A stretch of DNA of 6,869 nt from Gemmatimonadota bacterium (GCA_012959595.1 DUCW01000027.1:25585-32453); one strand, 5' to 3'. Numbered from the stretch's first letter, positions 1 to 6,869 are shown. Notes: generated by a model not told the origin, from the sequence alone. Translations and numbers: made by a program.

Positions 1-69
1 AGAACAATAGGACTCAGATGGAGATAGTACAATCGTTACCAGAGCTAAAGTTCACCTTGTTGCTATATC
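1..69. other. Short region downstream of secA with no recognised feature
   Basis: The 69 bases after the secA TAA (72-70 on the minus strand) hold no clear terminator hairpin with a T-run, and no gene I can support. Whether secA is the last gene of its transcript cannot be decided from this window. Confidence 0.4.
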
Positions 70-3000
70 TTATGCCAGCCCTCTTCCATGACACTTCTTG
101 TATTTTTTCCCAGATCCACAGGGACAAGCGTCATTCCTTCCTGGAGTTTTATCGGCTGTCACTGGGGTCCTAACTGCGTCCTGGTTTCTGTTAGTGGAGA
201 CTTTCTGGGGTTCGGTATTCATAAACTGACCGCCTATGACACCAGGGGGCGGTCGCACTTCATCAGAAGATCCTTGGATAGAACGCCCTAATGCTCTAGA
301 AGGTGAGGACGATACATCACCAAATTGACTATTTGAACCTCTAGAAGGTCCGGAATAATTGAGACCTTGGGACTGACCTGACACTCTACTATTAGGATCA
401 CCTAACTGAGCTTTGAAGGTCAAATTAGCAACGGTGCTCTTCAAGTCTCCCATTAGGTCCACAAACATATCATAGGCCTCTTTCTTGTACTCCACCAAAG
501 GATCTTTTTGGCCCCACCCCCTAAATCCAATAGAAGCTTTGAGATGATCTAAGTCATATAGATGGTCTTTCCATTTACTATCAATAATACTCAACATGAT
601 GTAACTGGTTACGGCTTCGGCATGTACTCCAAATCCCTCTATTTTCTGCTCAAACTGCAATCTTACAGCCTCTAGTACAATGTTTGTAATGTCCGATGAA
701 TCTAATTGACTCATAGAGCTCCAGCGATGATCTGGAATCAAGGTAAAATAGTCCAGAGTCAGTCTATTCTTCAGTCCTTCAAGGTCCAAATCTTCACTGT
801 AATCGTCGTCCAAGTACCCATTTAAAGTATCCTCAACACTGTGCTCGATCATTTCCCACATTTCACCTTTAAGATCTTCTCCGCCCTCCAAGGCAAATAA
901 CCTGAGGTCGTATACCACTTCACGTTGCTGATTCATAACGTCATCATAATCGAGCAAACGTTTGCGGGCTTCGAAGTTATTTCCTTCCACTCGCCTTTGG
1001 GCCGTTTCAATAGATCTTGTCACCAGGCGATGGGTAATCACTTCACCCTCAGTAGCACCGAATTTATCCATCAAGGACGCTAATCTATCCCCGACGAATA
1101 ACCTCATTAGGTCATCTTCAACAGAAATAAAAAATCGGGTTGCACCAGGATCTCCTTGGCGCCCCGACCGTCCTCTAAGTTGCCTATCTATACGTCTTGA
1201 TTCGTGACGTTCGGAGCCCAGTATGTGCAAACCTCCTACTTCAATCACATAATCGTCGTTTTCTTTTTCCAAGTTCCATTCTCGAGCAGGGTCAACCGAA
1301 GCCAGGTCTTCCAAATTCAAACCTCTACTCCTTGCCCAAGCTACAGTCCTAGGTTCTGTCACCCCTTCCCCGAGCTTAATGTCAGTTCCCCTTCCTGCCA
1401 TATTCGTAGCGATTGTGACAGCACCAGGTCTACCAGCTTCAGCTACAATTTCAGACTCTTTTTTATGCTGTTTAGCATTCAGGACATTGTGTACAATGCC
1501 TCGGCGTTTAATCATCCGAGAAAGTGTCTCAGAAATCTCGACATTAGTCGTCCCCACCAAAACTGGAAGTTCCATCTTATTTAGGCGCTCAATCTCATCT
1601 ATCAGAGCGTGATATTTCTCTCGCTTAGTTCTGAAGATTAAATCTTCTCTGTCTTCACGAATTATAGGTCGGTTGGTTGGGATAACGAAAACATCAAGCT
1701 TATATATCTCATGGAACTCAGTCTCCTCAGTCTCAGCAGTACCAGTCATTCCGGCTAGCTTGTCGTACATACGGAAATAATTCTGGATGGTAATCGTGGC
1801 GAGAGTTTGGGTTTCTCCTTTTATTTCTACTCCTTCCTTGGCTTCAACGGCCTGATGCAGTCCGTCACTCCATCGACGGCCGGACATTTGACGTCCAGTA
1901 AATTCATCAACAATCACGATGTTTCCGTCTTCCCCAATGATGTACTTCTCATCTTTTTGAAAGAGTGTATAAGCTTTTAAAAGCTGATGGATTACATGCA
2001 TCTTTTCACTTTTAGAAGCGTACTCTGCTTCCACCTCTGAAATCAGTTCTCTTTTTTGATCACCCGACAGGGTATCATCGGCCTCTAGTTCACCCAGCAT
2101 CTCGGAAAGATCAGGGATTACGAAAGCTTCTGGGTCTCCGGGAGCAAGTTCGTCCAAACCAGAGTCGGATAAGTGTACGTTCTGTCCTTTCTCGTCCATG
2201 GCAAAAAAGAGTAGTTCATCTATTTCATACAGTCTCTTTTCTCTCATGTAGTCTGCTTCAACCTTTAACACTAGTTTTTGAATCCCTGGATCCTCTGAAA
2301 AAATCTTCATAAGCCTCTTGTTTCGCGGACCTCCTCTCTTAGCAGCTAGTAATTTCTCGCCAGCGGAAAAATCATCACCCTGTTCTAGGTCTCTTTCACC
2401 ATCAGCTATCAATTGACTTACTAAACGAGTCTGTTTTTGATAAAGAGCGCCCACCAATCTATTGTACTGTTTGAAAGGAGTTGCTGTATCGTTACCGACC
2501 GGACCACTAATGATGAGTGGTGTCCGAGCCTCGTCTATAAGAATAGAATCCACCTCATCGATTATTGAATACCAATGTCTGGGCTGGACTCTCTGGTCTA
2601 AGGAATGAACCATGTTGTCGCGGAGATAATCGAACCCAAATTCGTTATTAGTCCCATAAGTGATGTCAGCACGATATGCCGAAACTCGCCCAGGTGAATG
2701 TGGTTCATACTTGTCAATACAATCGACAGTGAGACCCAAATAATTATATACGATCCCCATCCATTCAGAATCTCTTTGGGCTAAGTAAGGATTCACTGTG
2801 ACGAGATGTGCCCCTCTGCCGACAAGAGCATTTAAGTAAAGTGGCATTGTGGCGACCAAGGTTTTCCCTTCTCCAGTTCCCATTTCTGCCGCCTTACCAC
2901 GGTGTAGTGCGATACCCCCAACCAACTGAACGTCATATGGGATCATATCCCAAGTCTGTTTCTGACCACTAACAACAACCTCGGTTCCAATCAGTCGACG

Positions 3001-3360
3001 ACAGGCTTCTTTAACAGTAGCAAAAGCTTCTGGTAAAATATCGCTCAGTATTTCTTGGGTAATCGTCAACAACTTCTCATCACATTCGGCTATCTCTTCC
3101 TGCAGCTGCTGCCGTCGCTCAGGTTCTTCCGCATTCCTTTTTTCATTCTGCAATTGATCAATCTTTAAAGTGACTTCCGAGGTAGTAGCTTTGATCCTAG
3201 CCCGAAAATCCGAAGTCTTCCCTTTGAATTCACTCTCCGAAAGATCTTCATATTCAGCATAGATTTGATTGATTTCATCTACCAAAGGCTGGAGGTTTTT
3301 GGCTTCTCTCAGATGTTGGGAACCAAGAATCCTCTTTGCTACTGTATTAAGAATACCCAA
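70..3360 (-). CDS. secA: Preprotein translocase ATPase SecA (long form with C-terminal zinc motif)
   Basis: SecA is the ATP-driven motor that pushes unfolded preproteins through SecYEG at the inner membrane. The 1096-residue product carries the family motifs in order: Walker A MGTGEGKT (160-167), VTVNPYLAQRD (187-197), TYGTNNEFGFDYLRD (234-248), Walker B DEVD (268-271), VDEFTGR (484-490), NMAGRGTDIKLG (653-664), QLRGRSGRQGDPG (727-739), the helical scaffold around LLDYDDVMNQQR (802-813), and a CxCx8CH zinc site (C1079, C1081, C1090, H1091). The zinc site follows a Ser/Gly-rich linker at about 987-1073. E. coli SecA is 901 residues; the extra length lies in a charged helical insertion near 57-103, an enlarged preprotein-binding domain (about 300-450) and the linker. 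The start is TTG (3360-3358): an upstream stop is in frame at 3378-3376, AAAGGA lies 10 bases before TTG, and the N-terminus fits the family. It follows nadD after 150 bases. All key residues are present and the gene looks intact. Confidence 0.98.
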   Translation of the reverse strand: MGILNTVAKRILGSQHLREAKNLQPLVDEINQIYAEYEDLSESEFKGKTSDFRARIKATTSEVTLKIDQLQNEKRNAEEPERRQQLQEEIAECDEKLLTITQEILSDILPEAFATVKEACRRLIGTEVVVSGQKQTWDMIPYDVQLVGGIALHRGKAAEMGTGEGKTLVATMPLYLNALVGRGAHLVTVNPYLAQRDSEWMGIVYNYLGLTVDCIDKYEPHSPGRVSAYRADITYGTNNEFGFDYLRDNMVHSLDQRVQPRHWYSIIDEVDSILIDEARTPLIISGPVGNDTATPFKQYNRLVGALYQKQTRLVSQLIADGERDLEQGDDFSAGEKLLAAKRGGPRNKRLMKIFSEDPGIQKLVLKVEADYMREKRLYEIDELLFFAMDEKGQNVHLSDSGLDELAPGDPEAFVIPDLSEMLGELEADDTLSGDQKRELISEVEAEYASKSEKMHVIHQLLKAYTLFQKDEKYIIGEDGNIVIVDEFTGRQMSGRRWSDGLHQAVEAKEGVEIKGETQTLATITIQNYFRMYDKLAGMTGTAETEETEFHEIYKLDVFVIPTNRPIIREDREDLIFRTKREKYHALIDEIERLNKMELPVLVGTTNVEISETLSRMIKRRGIVHNVLNAKQHKKESEIVAEAGRPGAVTIATNMAGRGTDIKLGEGVTEPRTVAWARSRGLNLEDLASVDPAREWNLEKENDDYVIEVGGLHILGSERHESRRIDRQLRGRSGRQGDPGATRFFISVEDDLMRLFVGDRLASLMDKFGATEGEVITHRLVTRSIETAQRRVEGNNFEARKRLLDYDDVMNQQREVVYDLRLFALEGGEDLKGEMWEMIEHSVEDTLNGYLDDDYSEDLDLEGLKNRLTLDYFTLIPDHRWSSMSQLDSSDITNIVLEAVRLQFEQKIEGFGVHAEAVTSYIMLSIIDSKWKDHLYDLDHLKASIGFRGWGQKDPLVEYKKEAYDMFVDLMGDLKSTVANLTFKAQLGDPNSRVSGQSQGLNYSGPSRGSNSQFGDVSSSPSRALGRSIQGSSDEVRPPPGVIGGQFMNTEPQKVSTNRNQDAVRTPVTADKTPGRNDACPCGSGKKYKKCHGRGLA

Positions 3361-3370
3361 GAGATGATTT

Positions 3371-3376
3371 TCCTTT
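3371..3376 (-). promoter_or_regulatory. Ribosome binding site that decides the secA TTG start
   Basis: On the minus strand AAAGGA sits 10 bases upstream of TTG at 3360-3358. No ATG or GTG occurs in frame between that TTG and the upstream in-frame TGA (3378-3376), so this site supports the TTG as the true start. It is the clearest Shine-Dalgarno-like sequence in the window. Confidence 0.65.
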
Positions 3377-3472
3377 CAAGAAAGTTAGCCTTCACTAGAA
3401 CCATATTTATTACAAATCCAGCTTCATATTCAAATTATTGTAAGGCGATCAATTATCCCAGCCCACAAAAGA

Positions 3473-3502
3473 ATTATCTTCTACCCGACTACTCTTCATC
3501 AA
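3473..3502 (-). promoter_or_regulatory. Possible secA promoter in the nadD-secA gap
   Basis: Reading the minus strand, TTGATG (3502-3497, four of six matches to TTGACA) is followed after 18 bases by GATAAT (3478-3473, five of six matches to TATAAT). This would place a transcript start near 3466, about 105 bases before secA. The 150-base gap (3361-3510) shows no obvious terminator hairpin, so secA could also be read through from nadD. The match is by eye in an AT-rich stretch, and sigma-factor preferences in this lineage are unknown, so the call is weak. Confidence 0.25.
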
Positions 3503-3510
3503 GTCAGCAC

Positions 3511-4122
3511 CTACGTTTGATACAAACCTTCTTCTACGATTATTTCCCGTACGGACCGCGAGACAAGATGTCTATATGGCAGATCTTGTTGAATATTTTT
3601 TCGAATTTCCGACGAAGATACATCGACCTCTCCAAAGGGTGCAAGCATCCAATCAACGCACACCTTAGAAGGTAAACGTTCACTAAGATCAGTATCACCC
3701 CGACGAGGTAGCACACATATTTCAGCAAGCCCAGTCAAGCTTTCGACCTCTCTCCATTTATACAGGCTGAGAAACTGATCTGATCCCATGATCAAAAGAA
3801 GATCTTTCTCTGGGTAAATCTGCTTCAGTGCTCTCAAGGTTTCGACTGTATAAGAGTATCCACCTCGGAGGATTTCAATGTCGCTAACCTCTTGCCCAGT
3901 AATTCCCTTAATCGCAGCACTGACCATTCTTAATCGAATATTAGCTGGAGTGATCCCGTAATCAGATTTGTGCGGAGGCGTAGCTGCCGGGATCCACAGC
4001 ACACTCTCTAATCGGCCAAAGTCAAGTAAGAACTGTGCTATTTGGACATGGGCCACATGAGGAGGGTCAAATGTGCCCCCGAAGACTCCGATTCTACTAC
4101 GATTCGTACTACTTTCCCCCAT
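3511..4122 (-). CDS. nadD: Nicotinate-nucleotide adenylyltransferase NadD
   Basis: NadD transfers the AMP moiety of ATP to nicotinate mononucleotide, giving deamido-NAD in cytosolic NAD synthesis. The 203-residue product is a normal length for the family. It has the nucleotidyltransferase signature GGTFDPPHVAH (15-25), containing the HxGH-type motif in the variant form HVAH (22-25). It also has the substrate-loop segment IPAATPPHK (44-52), YTVETL (91-96), MGSDQFLSLYKW (112-123) and the C-terminal SSSEIR (169-174), corresponding to the ISSTxIR motif. The ATG at 4122 lies inside the end of bamD, giving a 14-base overlap in a different frame. No good ribosome binding site precedes it, so translation is probably coupled to bamD. 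It ends with TAG, 150 bases before secA. In many bacteria a ribosome silencing factor gene follows nadD; none is seen here. Confidence 0.95.
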   Translation of the reverse strand: MGESSTNRSRIGVFGGTFDPPHVAHVQIAQFLLDFGRLESVLWIPAATPPHKSDYGITPANIRLRMVSAAIKGITGQEVSDIEILRGGYSYTVETLRALKQIYPEKDLLLIMGSDQFLSLYKWREVESLTGLAEICVLPRRGDTDLSERLPSKVCVDWMLAPFGEVDVSSSEIRKNIQQDLPYRHLVSRSVREIIVEEGLYQT

Positions 4123-4873
4123 TTTCTAGCATCTGTGCAGGTTCCGATTCAGGATAAGAACCAAGAAGCAGCTCCCTAGTAGTTTCAGCGTCTCGAACAT
4201 AACCAATCATCTCAAAAGCCTCTATCATCCGGTAAAGAGCCCAAGGAGCCCACTTGCTACCAGGAAAACTCTCCACAACTTCCTCGTAATAGAGAAGTGA
4301 AGAGTCTACCAAACCTCTCTTCAGATAGTGTGATCCTGTGTTGTAATCACGCTCTGCCAGCTTATCAACCATTTCATCGGAAAATTCCGATGCTCGCAAT
4401 CCTATGACCGTTCCTGCAAACTGTGCAGCTACCTGACCACAAGTGATTTGTGCTTGCCTTGTAAATGTTTGATCGCGTTGCGGGATCGGAGACATCTCTG
4501 TCAAAGATCTACAAACCCCAAGTGCAGCAAGAACGGTGGTCGTATCTGTCGGCCACCTATCAATGACTCTCTGGAATTCCGTCCGTGCTGCAATAAAACG
4601 ACCATTTCCGAAGTGGGATTCGGCTAACTGCAACCCCGCTTCAGGCATGCGATCAAAGCCAGCCGAGAGAAGAACTTCCTCAAAAGCTTTTGTGGCTTCT
4701 GTCCAGTTTTCTTCTTCAAGTGCTCCGACGCCTAAACTATAAACTTCTTCCACACTCAGTCCCGGATAGGGCAGTCCGCCACCACATGCTAACAATGCTG
4801 TCCCTGTAGTGACTGCAAGTGCATACCGGATTTTCCTAAGAACTGATTTCATAATATTAGTTAAACATTCCAT
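4109..4873 (-). CDS. bamD: BamD-family outer-membrane assembly lipoprotein
   Basis: BamD is a TPR lipoprotein on the periplasmic face of the outer membrane that works with BamA to insert barrel proteins. The 254-residue product begins with a lipoprotein signal peptide ending in the lipobox LLAC (27-30), so Cys30 would be lipidated. TPR-like helical pairs follow at about 43-72, 77-108 and 174-204. The segment QRDQTFTRQA (132-141) matches the conserved DQ-T-A region of BamD. The later SHYLKRG (181-187) with LLYYEEVVESFPGS (193-206) matches the family's Y-LKRG-Y and FEEV--NYPDS pattern. Length matches typical BamD. The start is uncertain: ATG at 4873 has only a weak AGAAGA upstream, while ATG at 4852 (Met8) would give a more conventional signal peptide, MKSVLRKIR followed by a hydrophobic stretch. 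It lies 34 bases after the upstream TPR gene and overlaps nadD by 14 bases, so the three are probably one transcript. Confidence 0.88.
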   Translation of the reverse strand: MECLTNIMKSVLRKIRYALAVTTGTALLACGGGLPYPGLSVEEVYSLGVGALEEENWTEATKAFEEVLLSAGFDRMPEAGLQLAESHFGNGRFIAARTEFQRVIDRWPTDTTTVLAALGVCRSLTEMSPIPQRDQTFTRQAQITCGQVAAQFAGTVIGLRASEFSDEMVDKLAERDYNTGSHYLKRGLVDSSLLYYEEVVESFPGSKWAPWALYRMIEAFEMIGYVRDAETTRELLLGSYPESEPAQMLENGGK

Positions 4874-4907
4874 TCTAAAAATTCTTCTGTTCTATTCGAT
4901 TGTTCAC

Positions 4908-5900
4908 CTAACATCCCGTACCTCTTACCGCACCCAAAGATCCAACAAAGCGAAGTTCGTCATAACGCCAGCGTGCTCTACTTACCAAAGGACTCGTACC
5001 AGTTTGGTCGACACGAGAAACTTCTAGGAAAGCCTGCATCGCTTCTTCACATCTATTTAAATCAAACAAAATTTCACCGATTTCAAAGTAGGCGAGGCTC
5101 TGCAAGCTACGTGGTTCCCCGATCACCACTGCACGCTCAAGATAAACCAAAGCTTCTTCATCTGCATCAACAGATCGCAGCTCTCTCGCGAGAGCGATCG
5201 AGCAATTCCCTATCTTCCAGTCTACTTCACCTCTCCTCCAACTAGCAATCATCGCTCTATATTGCTCATAGTGTAATAAGGCTCTTCTGCAGTCACCCAC
5301 CTCATCGTAAGCAGAGGCTGCCTCAAAAATTACTTCTGGGATAGTATCTTCGTTCCGATCTGAAATAGCAGATTGATAATAAGACAGTGCAGTCGCATAT
5401 TGCCCACTGTTGAAATAATGGCGGGCCAATGGCAGTGCCATTCCATCCACCATAATCCCAGGACGAAAAGTTTTAGCAATTTCCATAGCAGAGGCCAGCC
5501 CAAACAAATCGGAACGATTCATAGCCTCCTGAGCTAGTTGTACTAGATCAGAAACGGCTTGATCAATTAGATCTGGGTCAAATGTTACTGCCTGTAGGTA
5601 AGAATCCCCAGCTTCATCAATATTGCCCATAAGAGCATGAGTGTGAGCCACACGAACCAGGGCTGACGGATCTTCTGATCCACCTCTTTGAACGGCCATC
5701 CTATATTCGGCGAGAGCTGCTCCCAGATCCCCTCTCACAATTGCCTCGTCACCTTGAATCAGAAAGGATTCATCCGCCGTTGTAGAGAAACACCCGGCGA
5801 ATATCCACAACAAACTCACTAGAACCACTGAAACCTTATATGGGCGCTTAAATACACCAATACTGTCATCTGTTTGCTGAATAATTCTAAGAAATATCAC
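4908..5900 (-). CDS. TPR-repeat protein, probable lipoprotein of unassigned function
   Basis: The 330-residue product has a hydrophobic signal-like segment (about 23-36) ending in FAGC (34-37), a plausible lipobox with Cys37 as the lipidation site, although Phe at -3 is less usual than Leu. The rest is mainly helical with recognisable TPR units near 46-77, 81-112, 155-188, 190-221 and 268-299. These show typical features such as G-L-AL-Y (57-66) and G-Y--AL-YY-AI (166-179). It is thus probably a periplasm-facing scaffold attached to a membrane. TPR proteins bind varied partners, so no specific role can be read from the sequence. The start is GTG (5900-5898); no ATG, GTG or TTG precedes it in frame before the TAG at 5966-5964, and no strong ribosome binding site is seen. 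It is first in the minus-strand run and 34 bases ahead of bamD, which suggests a role in envelope assembly. A cytoplasmic-membrane anchored protein is the alternative. Confidence 0.8.
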   Translation of the reverse strand: MIFLRIIQQTDDSIGVFKRPYKVSVVLVSLLWIFAGCFSTTADESFLIQGDEAIVRGDLGAALAEYRMAVQRGGSEDPSALVRVAHTHALMGNIDEAGDSYLQAVTFDPDLIDQAVSDLVQLAQEAMNRSDLFGLASAMEIAKTFRPGIMVDGMALPLARHYFNSGQYATALSYYQSAISDRNEDTIPEVIFEAASAYDEVGDCRRALLHYEQYRAMIASWRRGEVDWKIGNCSIALARELRSVDADEEALVYLERAVVIGEPRSLQSLAYFEIGEILFDLNRCEEAMQAFLEVSRVDQTGTSPLVSRARWRYDELRFVGSLGAVRGTGC

Positions 5901-6155
5901 AGGCCGTTCCCGTACTAACGTACTGACAAGCGAACAAAGTCGCCTAAGCTGGCTGCCTTCCCACTACAGTTTATCCTAATGAATACAGCACTAACATCCT
6001 ATAGGTCCCCTTTGACCCAAGATCCCCCAACTAGTCAGAGCTCACAGATTTAGATTTACAACAAGGCGAAAAAAATTCATATTAGCTCTATATGAGGTCC
6101 TCTTAGATACTTCTACTCACAAGCGAAGTTTGTCTAACAGAAAAACTGGTTCTAA
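5901..6155. other. Divergent intergenic region between the lipoprotein operon and the plus-strand gene
   Basis: These 255 bases separate two divergent genes and should contain both promoters. I find one plausible plus-strand promoter (6055-6083) and no convincing minus-strand one. Small symmetric or repeated elements are present: an imperfect 8-base tandem repeat CGTACTAA/CGTACTGA (5911-5926) directly upstream of the TPR gene, and the palindrome GAGGTCCTC (6094-6102) near the expected plus-strand transcript start. Neither is long enough to call an operator. No RNA gene or riboswitch is recognisable. Confidence 0.5.
6055..6083 (+). promoter_or_regulatory. Possible promoter of the plus-strand exported-protein gene
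   Basis: TTTACA (6055-6060, five of six matches to TTGACA) is followed after exactly 17 bases by CATATT (6078-6083, four of six matches to TATAAT). Transcription would start near 6090, leaving a leader of about 66 bases before the ATG at 6156. The call rests on spacing and partial matches read by eye. Confidence 0.3.
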
Positions 6156-6869
6156 ATGAGAAACCTGAAGAAGATAGTGGATCAATTGTTCGGAGTAGCT
6201 TTGACTAGCTCCCATCTCATACTGTGGTGTCTTGCCGTCACTGCATCAATTCCAAGAATATCTGTAGCCCAAGAACAGGTTCTGCAGTACGGTAGCATGC
6301 AGGCTTGGGAAGAGAATCTATGGCTATTCTTTTTAGATCGAAACGATTCATTTCAAGGAAGACTTAGTGAAAAAGGTATCCTGAAGAGGTTCACCCCCCT
6401 CGTCGATAGCAAATACCAACTTGACGTCCTGGGATCACAGTTTAATCCACTGGACGATTCCCGCTGGAACGAGACAGCAAATGGGGTCCGGTGGAGGGGA
6501 ACTAGTGCTACCACACTGCTCCTGACGTCTTTTGCAGAATTCAAAACATCTGTCGATCTAGGTGGACCATGGACGATGAATGCACTTTTCAACCAAACTA
6601 CAGATCGGGGATTTGAAGGCAGTGCTATTAGACTCCAATTCGCACGAACACTAGGTCGATCTGCGAAGATATTTAGTGGCATTCACCTGGACCCACACAA
6701 GGCTGGGGGTGACTTCTGGATCGGGACTGAATGGGACAAAGGACCGAATCGAGTCACCAGTCTACTCACGATCTTGGACCCCTTGAATAATTTCCTCCAT
6801 GTCACACTAGATGCTTCGCTCCATCCCCACGGTGATACCACCGTTGTTTATACTCAACAACCTGTGGCT
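6156..6869 (+). CDS. Exported protein of unknown function, 3' end outside the window
   Basis: An open frame runs from ATG at 6156, directly after an in-frame TAA (6153-6155), for 238 codons to the window edge with no stop. The N-terminus is a clear Sec signal peptide: basic MRNLKK, a hydrophobic core at about 20-31, and a probable signal peptidase I site after ISVA (35-38), leaving Gln39 as the mature start. There is no lipobox Cys at the cleavage site. The mature part has many aromatic residues and short alternating stretches with Gly/Asn/Asp turns (for example 119-146 and 156-175, then 186-220), which suggests mainly beta structure. An outer-membrane barrel or beta-rich surface or periplasmic domain is possible. 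I recognise no family motif. No strong ribosome binding site is visible upstream. It diverges from the lipoprotein operon. Coding is well supported; function is not. Confidence 0.8.
   Translation, partial: MRNLKKIVDQLFGVALTSSHLILWCLAVTASIPRISVAQEQVLQYGSMQAWEENLWLFFLDRNDSFQGRLSEKGILKRFTPLVDSKYQLDVLGSQFNPLDDSRWNETANGVRWRGTSATTLLLTSFAEFKTSVDLGGPWTMNALFNQTTDRGFEGSAIRLQFARTLGRSAKIFSGIHLDPHKAGGDFWIGTEWDKGPNRVTSLLTILDPLNNFLHVTLDASLHPHGDTTVVYTQQPVA

Noticed and set aside
1..69. A tiny minus-strand frame (GTG start, about 13 codons) downstream of secA.
   Set aside because: It is too short, with no conservation or sequence feature to support translation.
88..1612. Several plus-strand open frames (88-291, 962-1207, 1204-1584, 1379-1612).
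   Set aside because: All lie antisense to secA, whose protein is continuous and fully motif-supported. Their products show no family features.
3265..3675. Plus-strand open frame of 136 codons spanning the nadD-secA gap.
   Set aside because: It overlaps the 5' end of secA and the 3' end of nadD on the opposite strand. Its low-complexity composition is rich in Ser, Tyr and Asn and looks like a chance frame.
3540..3728. Minus-strand 62-codon open frame inside nadD.
   Set aside because: It is a shifted frame within nadD, whose own frame is complete with all motifs.
4048..4080. NadD has HVAH instead of the usual HxGH, which could suggest an impaired active site.
   Set aside because: Both histidines are kept, and Ala at this position occurs in other functional NadD enzymes as I recall (such as the HTAH form in staphylococci), so I treat it as ordinary variation.
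4536..5245. Plus-strand open frames (4536-4742, 4809-5027, 4973-5245).
   Set aside because: They are antisense to the bamD-like and TPR genes and show no protein-family signal.
5911..5926. Imperfect tandem repeat CGTACTAA/CGTACTGA upstream of the TPR gene, considered as an operator.
   Set aside because: Two 8-base copies with one mismatch are too short to separate from chance, and no regulator is suggested by the context.
6353..6682. Minus-strand 109-codon open frame opposite the right-hand gene.
   Set aside because: The plus-strand frame over the same bases is longer, begins with a convincing signal peptide after an in-frame stop, and follows a plausible promoter. The minus frame has no supporting feature.

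Overview
The window looks like ordinary chromosomal DNA (roughly 45% GC by eye) from a Gram-negative bacterium. It holds four minus-strand genes reading leftward from about 5900 to 70, and one plus-strand gene that diverges from them and runs off the right edge. SecA and BamD are both present, and BamD implies an outer membrane. The SecA is long (1096 residues) and has two large insertions compared with the E. coli protein. Its wording resembles Bacteroidota and Gemmatimonadota SecA. From memory of those sequences I lean towards a moderate-GC Gemmatimonadota or another FCB-group lineage, but this is an impression and not a placement.

Layout in order of minus-strand transcription: a TPR-repeat lipoprotein of unassigned function (5900-4908); a BamD-type outer-membrane assembly lipoprotein (4873-4109); nicotinate-nucleotide adenylyltransferase NadD (4122-3511, overlapping the end of bamD by 14 bases); a 150-base gap with a weak promoter candidate; and the preprotein translocase ATPase SecA (3360-70). 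The last 69 bases beyond secA hold nothing I can identify. To the right, a 255-base divergent intergenic region (5901-6155) separates the lipoprotein operon from a plus-strand gene at 6156. That gene starts with a signal peptide and encodes an exported protein I do not recognise; it is cut by the window edge at residue 238.

The genes fit together as an envelope-biogenesis neighbourhood. SecA drives export across the inner membrane, and BamD takes part in inserting barrel proteins into the outer membrane. The upstream TPR lipoprotein could be a partner or scaffold in the same compartment, and the divergent gene encodes an exported, possibly outer-membrane, product. NadD is a housekeeping NAD-synthesis enzyme that appears translationally coupled to bamD.

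I saw no mobile elements, CRISPR arrays, RNA genes or frameshifts, and no previously undescribed system that I can support. The most open questions are the truncated plus-strand gene and the unassigned TPR lipoprotein.
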